Positions 19,986-30,700 of a stretch of 64,000 nucleotides of DNA are shown here, piece after piece (within the stretch, counting starts at the first letter, position 1; each line of letters begins with the position of its first letter). This DNA is from Sphaerotilus microaerophilus (GTDB lineage: Bacteria; Pseudomonadota; Gammaproteobacteria; Burkholderiales; Burkholderiaceae_C), in contig NZ_AP025730.1 in assembly GCF_023734135.1 (NCBI RefSeq), positions 3,038,001 through 3,102,000 on the forward strand, given 5' to 3'. The notes under the pieces were generated by a model. The model had not been told where the DNA came from and searched no databases. It was given only the letters and a program-made list of their open reading frames with translations. Made by a program: the position numbers and the translations under genes.

Positions 19986-20708
19986 ATGCGCTGTTCCCTC
20001 CCGGATTCTTCACGGTTGTCCCGGCTCTGCCTCGTGCTCCTGCCGAGCGTCCTGTGGGCCCTGCCCGTCCAGGCTGGTCGGCCCCTGGGCACCGACGATG
20101 CCGGTACGGCCGGAGCCCGGACTTGCCAGGTGGAAACCTGGTTCGAGAGCAGCCAGGACCTGCGGGCATGGACCGTGTCACCCGCCTGCGGGTTGGGGGA
20201 CGCCGTGGAACTGGGCCTGGAGTTCAGCCGACCCAGCCCTGGCGTCGTGGCGGGCGAACGTCACAGCCTGGGGGTGGCGCTCAAGTGGGTCGACCCCGGG
20301 TGGAAGCTCGGCGAGGTCCAGTTCGGCCTCAAGGCCCACGGCGGTACGGCGCGCCAGCTGGCCGGAGGCTGGGCGGCAGGCGGGCGCGGGCTGCTGGGTC
20401 TGGCGAGCATCGGCCTGCCGCAGCAGTTCACGCTGCACGTCAACCTGGGTGACGAGTACGACCGTGACGCGCGCCGCCACCGCGCTGTGGCGCAGGCGGC
20501 GCTGGCCTGGCAGCCCGCGCCCGCCTGGCTGCTGTTCGGCGAGGCCCAGGCGGTGCGTGGCACGGGCGGCGCGCAGCAGACCCTCGGCCTGCGTCACTGG
20601 CTGCTGGCCGACACGCTGGGGCTGGACGTGACCGGCGGGCGCACCGCCGGCGCACCGGGCTCGACCGTCTGGACGGTGGGCATGGGTTGGTACGGCATCG
20701 GCTACTGA
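19986..20708 (+). CDS. Exported hypothetical protein, possibly a small outer-membrane barrel
   Basis: 240 aa. A signal peptide is evident (MRCSLPDSSRLSRLCLVLLP then ALPVQAG, cleavage near residue 31). The mature part has only two Cys (ACGL and ARTC), alternating polar/apolar strands such as FTLHVNLGDEYD and WLLFGEAQAVRG, and ends in an aromatic residue (GMGWYGIGY). This is consistent with a small outer-membrane beta-barrel, but I do not recognise a named family. It lies 81 bp after chrA on the same strand, so read-through from the chrBA operon is possible. Its 3' end overlaps the convergent regulator gene by 7 bp. Confidence 0.7.
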   Translation: MRCSLPDSSRLSRLCLVLLPSVLWALPVQAGRPLGTDDAGTAGARTCQVETWFESSQDLRAWTVSPACGLGDAVELGLEFSRPSPGVVAGERHSLGVALKWVDPGWKLGEVQFGLKAHGGTARQLAGGWAAGGRGLLGLASIGLPQQFTLHVNLGDEYDRDARRHRAVAQAALAWQPAPAWLLFGEAQAVRGTGGAQQTLGLRHWLLADTLGLDVTGGRTAGAPGSTVWTVGMGWYGIGY

Positions 20709-22801
20709 CCCTGCTGACCGCCGCGCAGCAGCCGCAGGTGGCGGTACAGCGTGTTGCGGCTGATACCCAGGCGCCGTGCCGCCTCGGAGAGGTTTCCGCC
20801 GGTCTGCGCGATCACCCGCTCGATGGTCTGGGCTGCGACCGCGTCAAGCGCGTCCAGTCCGTTCCCGCCAGCGCCAGGGGCGTCCACCCGGGCAGCGGGT
20901 GAGGCATTGCGGGCGGTTGCCGCGCCGCCGCCACAGGGCGGTTGCAGCTCCTCGACCAGGTCGTCGGGCAGGTGCTGCCAGCCGATCAGCGTCTCGTGGC
21001 CCTCCAGCAGGTGCACCGCGGTGCGTAGCGCGTTGGCGAGCTGGCGCAGGTTGCCCACCCAGCGGCCCTGCGGCAGCGCGGCCAGTACCTCGGCGACCAG
21101 CTGCAGGGAGCGCTGCGGCGCCAGCTCCCGCAGCAGGTGCCGGGCCAGCGCGGGCAGGTCCTGGCGCTCGCGCAGGGGCGGCAGTTGCAGCAGCAGGCCG
21201 TTGAGGCGGTAGTAGAGATCCTCGCGGAAGCGCCCGGCGCTCACCTCGGCGGCCAGGCGCCGCCGCGTGCTGCAGACCAGCGCGGTCCCCGCAGGCAGGG
21301 CGTCGCCCGGCGAGTGGGCGGATTCGTGGGCGGACCCGTTCGCCGACCCGTCCTCCGTCAGGCAGCGCTGTAGCAGCCACTGGTCGGCCGCATCGAGCTC
21401 GCCCACCTCGTCCAGGAAGAGCGTGCCACCCTCTGCCAGCGCCAGGGCCGCCCGGAGGGCCGCAGCGAAGCTGCCTGGCACGTGGCCGGCGCAGCGTTGC
21501 ACCACGAAACGGGCGGCGCGGCGTTCGCCACTGGCGTGCCAGGCCCGCGCGAACGTCTCCTTGCCCGCACCGCTCTCCCCCTGCAGCAGCAGCGGGATGC
21601 CGCTGTCGCGCAGGCGGCGGGCCCGCTCGACGGCCCGCTGCATGGCCGCGTCGCCAAGGTCGAGGGTGGCGAGGGCGTCGTGCGGCTGGGTGGCGTCAGG
21701 CGGGGTTGCCAGGGGGCCGGTCGGGGCAGCCTGATCGCCCGGACCTGCTGGGCGCGGCACCACCGGGGCCGTTGTCGACAGCGCTGCCAGCGGCGACAGC
21801 GGGTGCAACCGGGTCGCCTCGCTCTCCACCGCCTGTGGCGCGCTGTCCACCCGGGCCCAGACGAAGCCGTGGTGGCGGCTGGCCAGGCGGCGCGGTTCGC
21901 GCTCGCCGCTGTGCAGCCACTGGGTCCACTCGGCGCGGCCCAGGTCGAACACCGCGTCCAGCTGCACGCCGTTGATCTGGTCGCAGCGCAGGCCCAGCCA
22001 GTCGAGCGCCACCGCGTTGGCCCCCATCACCCAGCCGTCGGTGGACACGGCCAACTGGCCTTCGGTCAGCGTGGCGATGCCCTCGGCGTGGCGGTGGAAG
22101 CGTAGGCGCAGCGCGGCGTGGTGGCGGTTGTCGAACAGGCGCTGCTCGATCATCCGGGCGCCCGCACGGGCGAGCCCGAGCGTGTGTGGGTGGGCGCTGC
22201 GGTGCTCGCCGGAGATGTCCAGCACGCCCAGCAGCTGGCCTGCCGGGTCGAGGATGGGGGCCGCCGCACAGGCCAGGAAGGCATTGCGCTCCAGATAGTG
22301 CTCTGCACCGCGGACCACGGTGGCGCTGCGGTCGGCCAGCGCGGTGCCGATGGCGTTGGTGCCGCGCACCTGCTCATGCCAGTTCGCACCGGGTCGCAAC
22401 GCCACCCGCTCGGCGCGGTCCATGAAGGGCAGGTCCCCCAGCGCGTGCAGCAGCATGCCGCGCGCATCGGCCAGGATCACCATCGAGCCGCTGTCGCGCG
22501 TCTGTTCAAACAGATATTCCATCACCGGCCCTGCATGAGCCACGAACTCGCGGTGCAGGTCCAGCGCCCGTGCGAGCTGGGTCGCCGACGCATGCGGGGT
22601 GCCGCTGCTGCGCCCCTCGGGCGTGAGCCCGCTGCGGCTGCTGCGCAGCCAGGAGCGCGCCAGGCGCGGATCGAGCTGCTGCAGCGGCACATCGACGCGG
22701 CCACCCGAGTCGAGCACGGTGCGGCGTGCCTCGCGCAGCTGGGCCGAGGTTGGCCGGCCACGCGGTGCCAGGGAAGAACGAGTGTCGATCGGGGCTCCCA
22801 T
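20702..22801 (-). CDS. AcoR-like Fis-family regulator lacking the GAFTGA loop
   Basis: 699 aa starting at the ATG at 22801, which has a strong AGGAGG six bases upstream; an in-frame Met at 22837 lacks this. Order: conserved AcoR N-terminus, GAF-like sensor (about 65-220, with PGANWHEQVRGTNAIGTAL), PAS-like region, a Pro-rich linker, an AAA+ domain (Walker A GESGAGKETFARAWH, Walker B GGTLFLDEVGELD) and a C-terminal Fis-type HTH (EAARRLGISRNTLYRHLRLL). Between Walker A and B the usual segment containing GAFTGA is missing: the text passes from VQRCAGHVPGSFAAALRAAL straight to Walker B. GAFTGA contacts sigma-54, so classical activation is doubtful. It is divergent from the acetaldehyde dehydrogenase gene, its likely target. 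Confidence 0.92.
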   Translation of the reverse strand: MGAPIDTRSSLAPRGRPTSAQLREARRTVLDSGGRVDVPLQQLDPRLARSWLRSSRSGLTPEGRSSGTPHASATQLARALDLHREFVAHAGPVMEYLFEQTRDSGSMVILADARGMLLHALGDLPFMDRAERVALRPGANWHEQVRGTNAIGTALADRSATVVRGAEHYLERNAFLACAAAPILDPAGQLLGVLDISGEHRSAHPHTLGLARAGARMIEQRLFDNRHHAALRLRFHRHAEGIATLTEGQLAVSTDGWVMGANAVALDWLGLRCDQINGVQLDAVFDLGRAEWTQWLHSGEREPRRLASRHHGFVWARVDSAPQAVESEATRLHPLSPLAALSTTAPVVPRPAGPGDQAAPTGPLATPPDATQPHDALATLDLGDAAMQRAVERARRLRDSGIPLLLQGESGAGKETFARAWHASGERRAARFVVQRCAGHVPGSFAAALRAALALAEGGTLFLDEVGELDAADQWLLQRCLTEDGSANGSAHESAHSPGDALPAGTALVCSTRRRLAAEVSAGRFREDLYYRLNGLLLQLPPLRERQDLPALARHLLRELAPQRSLQLVAEVLAALPQGRWVGNLRQLANALRTAVHLLEGHETLIGWQHLPDDLVEELQPPCGGGAATARNASPAARVDAPGAGGNGLDALDAVAAQTIERVIAQTGGNLSEAARRLGISRNTLYRHLRLLRGGQQGQ

Positions 22802-22909
22802 GTGTCCTCCTGCGGTGCACGCTCCAGGCTGGCACACCTATGCACAGTCATTCCTAATGGTCGGAGCGAGGTCCCGTTTCCGGGTGATGACCCCCTTGGC
22901 CGGAGCGGT

Positions 22910-22926
22910 TGTCACGCTGCGTGACA
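22910..22926. promoter_or_regulatory. Perfect dyad, candidate upstream activating site for the AcoR-like regulator
   Basis: TGTCACG-CTG-CGTGACA is a perfect 7-bp inverted repeat with a 3-bp centre. It sits about 105 bp upstream of the sigma-54-type promoter of acoD and about 110 bp from the regulator start. This is where enhancer sites of AcoR-type activators normally lie, and it could serve both divergent genes. Confidence 0.6.
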
Positions 22927-23022
22927 GCTGAACCGGGGCAGGGCGCTTTCGAGGAAGTGGGTGCGCAGGTTCCGGGCCAGCTTTGTGCGGATTTCGGCCC
23001 TTTCCCGCTCGAACCGGGGGGC

Positions 23023-23038
23023 TGGCACGCCCGCTGCA
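23023..23038 (+). promoter_or_regulatory. Sigma-54 (-24/-12) promoter of acoD
   Basis: TGGCACG-N4-CTGCA matches the RpoN consensus TGGCACG-N4-TTGCA with one mismatch and correct GG-to-GC spacing. Transcription would start near 23050, leaving a leader of about 90 bp before acoD. The remainder of the 335-bp regulator/acoD gap holds the dyad at 22910-22926 and no further gene. Confidence 0.65.
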
Positions 23039-23136
23039 ATGCATCGACCCAAGCAGGTCCGCCACGGCGCAAGCCGCAGCCGGCCCTGTCGACCCCCTCG
23101 TCAGCCGCTTTTGTTTGACCCCGAAGGAGACATCCC

Positions 23137-24657
<1,521 letters not shown>

Positions 24658-24686
24658 TCGACCCTCGGTCTGTCGGAGTCACCACA

Positions 24687-24706
24687 AGGGGCGGGCAACC
24701 GCCCCT
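24687..24706 (+). terminator. Probable rho-independent terminator of acoD
   Basis: AGGGGCGG-GCAA-CCGCCCCT forms a perfect 8-bp stem with a GNRA-type tetraloop 30 bp after the acoD stop, followed by a weak pyrimidine-rich tail (CTCTTGTCG). Confidence 0.6.
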
Positions 24707-25314
24707 CTTGTCGTGTTGGAAAGGAGTCGACGTTGCCACGGGCTGCCCCGGGCCGCGCTGCAGGGGCCCGCAGCTCGTCACCACTAGCAACGGGCCGCCC
24801 GACAGCGGCCGCACCGGGCGCGGCAGGTTCCGCGGTGCCAAATGAGGTGCCACCACCCGCCACAGGCCCCTTCCTGCAGCTCATCAGGCCGGCCCGACGG
24901 CGCAACAAGACCGGTCCGCAGCTCAACAAGACCTCCCCGCAAGCCAGCTGGCAGCTCCCCGCATGCTTGCAGGCCCGCGTCCACACCCTGCAGGCAGCGG
25001 CCTGCAGCGCTGCATGACCCCTCCGCGGGCCACACAAGCCCGACCTGCACCGCAGCATGCCGCTGCCGCGCGCCCATCAGGCCGGTCCTGCGAGGCCGTG
25101 ACGACGTCCTGGCAGGCCGTCGGCCGGCGTCTGCAGGGTGTGACGCCCAGCCTGCAGCCCGTCGGCGGTATCTGTTCCGGCAGCTGGCTGCGCTAGGCAG
25201 GGCGGGCGGCGCTGCCGGGCTGCTGCAGCGCCGTCCAGCAAGGCTGCAGTTCAGGCCTGAGGCCCCAGCCCGTACCTGCCCCCGGCAGTGGGGCGGGTCT
25301 CGTCTCCCAGGCCG
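24707..25314. other. 608-bp region without a convincing gene at the left island end
   Basis: GC-rich stretch dense in CTGCAG/GCAGGCC words and short imperfect repeats (e.g. GGTCCGCAGCTCAACAAGACC). Open frames on both strands read as low-complexity peptides without recognisable domains. It contains one copy of a diverged 91-bp repeat (25094-25184). It may be decayed coding sequence. Confidence 0.5.
25094..25184 (+). repeat. Diverged 91-bp direct repeat, left copy
   Basis: Begins GGCCGTGACG and ends GTTCCGGCAGC. It aligns without gaps to 26477-26567 with 71 of 91 positions identical by eye. The two copies flank the MBL-fold hydrolase gene. Confidence 0.55.
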
Positions 25315-26394
25315 TCACAGCGTGACAAGCAACCCTTGCCCCTCGGCCGCCGGAAACCGCACCTCGTAGCCATACCGCCCCTTCAACCCCGCCTCATCCC
25401 AGCGCCGGTTGCGCGCGTTGTCGTGGTTGAAGCACAGCGTCAGCCCGCGGCCCTGCCGCGCCCGCACCACCCGGGCCAGCGCCTCGTCATCCGGATGCCC
25501 GAAGATCTTCCCGTCGGTGCTGACGATGACCTGCCGGGCATCGACCAGGTCGAGCAGCTCCCCGGTCACTTTCCCGCTGCTGCCGTGGTGGGCGAGCTTG
25601 ATCGCATCCACGGCCAGGCGCTGCACGCCCCGCCGGGCGGCCAGCCCCTTGAGCGCGGGCAGCAGCACGCCCGGCACCGCGTCGGCACACAGCAGCACCG
25701 ACGCGCCCCCGTGCTCCAGCAAGAAGGCGATGCTCGACGCATTGGCCACCGCCCGGTCCGGCATGCTGCGCCCGGCCACGCTGGCCAGATCCGCCGGCAG
25801 CGCCTTGGGCTGGAGACGCCCGCCCTTCGGCACGGCCGGCGCCTGCAACTGCGCGAGCGTGCGGTCCCAGACCTTCCACAGCGCCTTCAGCCGCGCCGGA
25901 TCCGGTGACAGCAGGGTCAGCGTGGGCGCACCGCTCGCACCCAGCTGCACACCACCACCCGTGGCCGGCGTCACCAGGTGCTGGCCGCCCATCGAGCGGT
26001 TCCACGGCAGCCCCGGACGGCCACTGCCCAGCACGTCGGCCATGTCCTGCCCTTCGGCCACGCCGCGCGCTGCGGGCCGCGGCGCGTTGAACCACACATC
26101 GCCAAAGTCCAGCTTCAGCGCCTCGTCGGCGAGCAGCTGCCGGGCGCCGCCGATGTGGTCGTGGTCGATGTGCGAGATCACCAACAGGTCCAGCCAGCGC
26201 CGCCCATCGCGCCCCATCGGCAGGGCCAGCAGGCGCTGGCGCAACTGCGGGTAGACCTCGTCCGGGCCGGTGTCGATCAGCATCCGCCAGGCCTTGCGGC
26301 CGGTGCGGCAGGTCACCAACAGCGCGTCACCGTAGCTCGCCGGCAGGGCTTCCAGTGTGATCGCGGGCAGTCGGCGGGGGGTCGTCTGGCTCAT
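25315..26394 (-). CDS. MBL-fold metallohydrolase (ComEC C-terminal-like)
   Basis: 359 aa from the Met at 26394 (MSQTTPRRLPAITLEALPA); an upstream in-frame Met at 26427 is possible. It is a metallo-beta-lactamase-fold hydrolase without membrane helices, resembling the detached C-terminal domain of ComEC. Metal-binding motifs: SHIDHDHIGG near residue 74, LCADAVPGVL (Asp) and KLAHHGSSG (His) towards the C-terminus, followed by STDGKIFGHP. ComEC-like MBL domains act on nucleic acids, and stand-alone versions are frequent in defence islands. This is family knowledge; the substrate is not shown. It is transcribed away from the defence operon and flanked by the 91-bp repeats. Confidence 0.85.
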   Translation of the reverse strand: MSQTTPRRLPAITLEALPASYGDALLVTCRTGRKAWRMLIDTGPDEVYPQLRQRLLALPMGRDGRRWLDLLVISHIDHDHIGGARQLLADEALKLDFGDVWFNAPRPAARGVAEGQDMADVLGSGRPGLPWNRSMGGQHLVTPATGGGVQLGASGAPTLTLLSPDPARLKALWKVWDRTLAQLQAPAVPKGGRLQPKALPADLASVAGRSMPDRAVANASSIAFLLEHGGASVLLCADAVPGVLLPALKGLAARRGVQRLAVDAIKLAHHGSSGKVTGELLDLVDARQVIVSTDGKIFGHPDDEALARVVRARQGRGLTLCFNHDNARNRRWDEAGLKGRYGYEVRFPAAEGQGLLVTL

Positions 26395-26965
26395 TCTGGC
26401 GATGCTACGTGGTGCCGATGCTCGCACGGGCAGCGGGGCAGGCCACCACCTCGTACCCTTCGGCCCGGTTCATCGCGGCCGTGACGCCGTCCGGCCAGAC
26501 CACCGGCCGGTGTCCGCAGGGCGTGATGCGCAGTTCGCTGCGCGTTGGCTGTGGCTGTTCCGGCAGCCAACAGCCCTGCGCAGCGTCGGCAGCGGCCTGC
26601 ACGCACGAGCGTGTACAGCTGGAGATCTTCGAGCAGACTGGGTCTGACCTGTCGGAGGAGCAGCGGCCACTGCGCATGCGCCATGACGTCGGCGGCGCTG
26701 GGCTGTCTGTTGTTGAGGAGCGGATTTCGACACACATCACCCGGCTACGAGCGGCTGCGCGCAGGCGCTGGGGGAAGAGTCGCTCCAGACTGGGCGCTGT
26801 CGCTCTGTGACAGCTCGTCGAGCGCCGGCGTGAGCCGCAAGCTGGCGTTCATGCTCGCGGACTCTTGCAAGGGTCGGCCACGTCCGGACGGACCTCTTCG
26901 CCTTTGGACCGACACGTAAGCGACGCAGCCATGCCCCGACTGCTTCGCGGTAACGTGCAGTTCGA
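26395..26965. other. Region without a supported gene between the MBL gene and vapB
   Basis: 570 bp. The left part holds the second 91-bp repeat copy. The right part has short frames on both strands with no recognisable domain or ribosome site. Near the vapB end the sequence becomes locally AT-richer and contains the palindromic operator starting at 26966. Confidence 0.5.
26477..26567 (+). repeat. Diverged 91-bp direct repeat, right copy
   Basis: Same orientation and length as 25094-25184. In the minus-strand frame both encode a related peptide pattern (LPEQ..PT, then TPC..RP, then VTA), so the element may once have been coding. Confidence 0.55.
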
Positions 26966-26983
26966 CATATGTTTTAACATATG
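26966..26983. promoter_or_regulatory. Palindromic operator upstream of vapBC
   Basis: CATATGTT-TT-AACATATG is a perfect 8-bp inverted repeat, 25 bp upstream of the GTG start of vapB. VapB-type antitoxins with VapC typically bind such dyads and repress their own promoter. An ATG lies within the right arm at 26981, but the Shine-Dalgarno favours the downstream GTG. Confidence 0.65.
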
Positions 26984-27007
26984 CCAATCCAATTCTCGGA
27001 GGCCCAA

Positions 27008-27241
27008 GTGACCGAGCGCCACGCCGCGTTGTTTCGCAACGGCCGCAACCAGGCGGTCCGGATTCCGCGAGAACTGGAGATGGAAGGTTCCGAGGTGCTG
27101 ATTCGCAAGGAGGGCGACAGCCTTATCCTGACCCCCATCCGCAAGCACAAGCTGCGCGACCTGCTTGCGTCGTGGACCCCGATGGATGGCGCTCTGCCCG
27201 AGCTGGAAGACCTACCGCCACAGTCCAGGGGGGGCCTGTGA
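27008..27241 (+). CDS. vapB: VapB-type antitoxin (AbrB/SpoVT fold)
   Basis: 77 aa from a GTG at 27008 with GGAGG five bases upstream. An in-frame ATG at 26981 has no ribosome site and lies inside the operator, so GTG is preferred; this also gives the usual VapB length. The N-terminal swapped-hairpin DNA-binding signature LFRNGRNQAVRIPREL (residues 8-23) is intact, followed by EVLIRKEGDSLILTP and a C-terminal tail that would wrap the toxin. It neutralises the VapC nuclease and autoregulates the operon. The stop overlaps the vapC start by one base (TGATG). Confidence 0.93.
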   Translation: MTERHAALFRNGRNQAVRIPRELEMEGSEVLIRKEGDSLILTPIRKHKLRDLLASWTPMDGALPELEDLPPQSRGGL

Positions 27242-27678
27242 TGGCTGCTACTCAACCGCAGCCGCGCGCGCGGCTCTACATGCTCGATACGAATGCGCTC
27301 TACGAGCTAGTTCGCAACCCTCACGGCCCCCTGGCCCAGAAACTGAACACGCTTGAGCCCGATACTGTTTGCACCAGCATCGTCGCGGCGTGTGAACTTC
27401 GCTTTGGCGCAGAGCGCAAGGCCTCGGCACCGCTCACGCAGCGGGTGGATCAGTTGTTGCGGGCGCTGACCGTGCTGCCGCTGGACACGCCGGCCGACGA
27501 GCACTACGCCGACATCCGCGCCACGCTGGAGTGCAGCGGCATCCCCGGCGGCAACCACGACTTGTTCATCGCGGCCCATGCGCGCTCACGCGGCATGACT
27601 CTGCTCACGCGAAACCTGCGGGAGTTCCAGCGTGTGCCGGGATTGACCGTCGAGGACTGGCCGACCGGCGCGGCGTAG
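27241..27678 (+). CDS. vapC: VapC-type PIN-domain toxin
   Basis: 145 aa. PIN-fold Mg-dependent ribonuclease; characterised VapC enzymes cut initiator tRNA or rRNA. Acidic active-site residues are present: Asp16 (MLDTNAL), Glu52 (ACELRFGAERK), Asp107 (NHDLFIAAHA) and the LLTRNLREFQRVPGL end with Asn125. The gene overlaps vapB by one base and ends 29 bp before the large helicase gene, so the TA pair probably shares a transcript with the defence operon. Confidence 0.93.
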   Translation: MAATQPQPRARLYMLDTNALYELVRNPHGPLAQKLNTLEPDTVCTSIVAACELRFGAERKASAPLTQRVDQLLRALTVLPLDTPADEHYADIRATLECSGIPGGNHDLFIAAHARSRGMTLLTRNLREFQRVPGLTVEDWPTGAA

Positions 27679-27707
27679 TAGCGCTGGCAACATGGGGAGA
27701 ACAACAA

Positions 27708-30700
27708 GTGCAAGACGTCTTCGATTTCCGTAACCGCCTCATCGACGAGTACGCCGCGTTTTCGCGCAGCTTCTCGCGCATCGCTGCCGACGACCTGGCC
27801 GCACGGATCGACGAGGAGTACGCGCGGGGACGCTATTGGCCTGAGCCGCTCATTCAGATCAATCCCAACTACAAGCGCGACGGCACAGTGCAGAAGCTCG
27901 TCAAGGACGGCAGCCTGCATCCAGCGTGCGCAGCGCTGTTCCAGGCTGGCAAGGTCGAAGGCAAGCCGGCTGACCTGCATCTGTACAAGCATCAGATGCA
28001 GGCCATCGCCAAGGCCCAGAACCAGCAGAGCTACGTCGTGACCACCGGCACCGGGTCGGGCAAGTCGCTTTCCTTCTTCATCCCGGTCATCGACCGCATC
28101 CTCAAGGCGAAGCAGGCGGACCCGAGACCCTGCACACGCGCTATCGTCATCTACCCGATGAACGCCCTGGCCAACAGCCAGCTGGAAGAACTCGACAAGT
28201 TCCTGCACGGGTATCAGACGGGACAAGGGCCCTTCAGCGTCAAGCGCTACACCGGCCAGGAGAGCAGCGACGAGCGCAAGGCGATCGCCGACAACCCGCC
28301 CGACATCCTGCTCACCAACTTCATGATGTTGGAGTTGATCCTCACTCGCTTCGAAGACATCGACCGTCGCGTGGTCGATCACTGTCGCGGGCTGGAGTTC
28401 CTGGTGTTGGACGAACTCCACACGTACCGTGGCCGGCAGGGAGCGGATGTCGCCATGCTCGTGCGCCGTATCCGAGAACGCCTGCAGGCTGAGCAGCTGG
28501 TGTGCATTGGCACATCGGCCACGATGTCCTCCTCTGAGCGCGAAGACGATCGCAACAAGGCCGTCGCCGACGTGGCCAGCTTGCTCTTCGGCACACCGCT
28601 CACAGCGCTCGATGTGATCGGCGAGACCCTGGAGCGGGTCACGAACCCATCTCGTGACGTCGCCGCCGTCAAGCCCTTGCTCCACGCCGCCCTCCTGAAG
28701 GCGGAACACCAGTGGCCGAGCTTCGACGCCTTCAAGGACGACCCACTGGCCATCTGGGTCGAGCTCAACCTTGGTATCAACCTACCTGCTGACCAGCCGC
28801 CTCGCCGCGCGAAGCCGATCACCCTCAATGAGGCCTCCTCCCGCCTGGCCGCTGATGCGGGGATTGACCTCGCCGTTGCGAAAGAGGGACTTCGTCGCTT
28901 TCTGGTCGCTGCCCACGACATGCGCACCCCGCAGGGCCGGGCCCCCTTCGCGTTCAAGCTGCACCAGTTCATCAGCGGCCCGGGCAAGGTGCTCGCCACG
29001 CTAGAGGCTCCTGGCAAGCGACACATCACGCTCGACGCACAGCGCTTCGCCCCGGGCCGCCAGACAGAAGGCACCCGCCTCTACCCCGTTCACTTCTGCC
29101 GCGATTGTGGGCAGGAGTACCACCCCGTGTGGCGCTCCGGCAAGGGCGCACCAGCCTTCGATCCCCGCGAGATCGACGACATCTCCGGAGACGATGACGA
29201 GGATGCGCGCTATGGCTTCCTCTGCCCGATCCGTCCTGACCTGACCTACAACAGCTGGGAGGACCTGCCGGAGAGCTGGCTCGACCTGAGCAAGGCCGAG
29301 CCCAAGGTCAAGTCCACCTACAAGCACGCCGTGCCGGAGTCGGTCAGCGTCACGCCGCAAGGCGCCACGGGCCCCGGCGGCGCGTACTGGTTCATTCCGG
29401 GGAAGTACCGCTTCTGCCTGGGCTGCGGGGTCACGCACGAGGCCTACGGCAAAGACATGAACCGCCTCGCCAGCCTGTCCGGCGAAGGGCGCTCATCGGC
29501 GACGACCATGCTGACCCTCAGCGCTGTGCGTCAGCTGTTCGAGCTGGGCGAGCCTTCCACAGATCAGCCTGACCCCCGCAAGCTGCTGGGCTTTACCGAC
29601 AACCGGCAAGACGCCGCCCTGCAGGCCGGGCACTTCAACGACTTCATCTTCCTGCTCACCCTCCGCTCGGCACTCGTGGCTGCGCTACAGAAGCAAGGCG
29701 GAGCTCTCGACGAAGAGCATTTGGCCGATGCTGTGTTCAAGGCACTCGGCTTCGACCGCACCGACGCCGGTACGCTCGCCGAGTACCTGAAGACACCCAA
29801 GCTGATGGGCTTGGCCCGCCAGGAGGCCCAGCGCACGCTGCGCTTCATCCTGGGCTACCTCCTGCTGCGAGACCTGCGCCGAGGATGGCGCTTCAACAAT
29901 CCGAACCTCGACCAGCTCAACCTGCTGGCCATCCAGTACCGCGGCCTTGACGAGTTCAGTAGCGAGGTAGCGCTTTTCGCCGCCAACCCAGTGCTGTCCG
30001 CCATGACCCCTGGCCAACGCACGGAGATGGCCATCACCGTCTTCGATGCGATGCGGCGAGCGCTGTGTCTCGAAACCCGCTACCTCGACGCCGTTGAGCA
30101 GGAGCGGGCCAAAGCCACCGCCTTCCAGTACCTCAGCGAGCGGTGGACCTTTGGCGATGAGAACCTCGAGACGTCGCGCTGGTTGATTCTCAGCAAGCGA
30201 CCCGACGACAAGAAGGGCAAGCCTCGGACCGATCTGGTGCCCGGCGGTGCACGCTCGCGCCTTCTCAAGGAGCTCAAGGCGCTGCCCCTGTGGAAGTCAC
30301 CCAACCTGCTGGGCAACGTCAAGGGCTGGAAAGACGCGCAGTGGCTGGAGCTGCTGCAACTGTTCCTGGTCGGAGCCTCGCGCTACGGCTACGCGCAGCG
30401 ACACGAGGTCGAGCCCAACCTGATCGGCTGGCGCCTGAACGCCTCGGCGATGGACTGGGTGCTGGTCGACACACCCGAGGTCGAGCAAGAGGGCAAGCAC
30501 AACCGCTTCTTCCGCCAGCTCTACCTCTCGGTCGCCGCCACCCTCACTCAGCAGCAGCACACACTGTTCGACTTCGAGGCGCAGGAGCACACCGCCCAGG
30601 TTGATGCGAGCCGGCGCCAGCTATTGGAACAGCGCTTCCGCTACACCGAGAAGGACCGCAAGGACTGGCTGGAGAACCCTGCCCACGAGGCCCCGCTCGA

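Noticed and set aside
20702..22801. Ordinary sigma-54 activator
   Set aside because: The AAA+ domain is present but the GAFTGA segment is absent, so the standard label would overstate the mechanism.
24733..25077. Small frames on both strands right of the acoD terminator
   Set aside because: No ribosome site or domain; the text is repetitive Ala/Arg/Pro or Leu/Gly/Cys sequence produced by CTGCAG-rich DNA.
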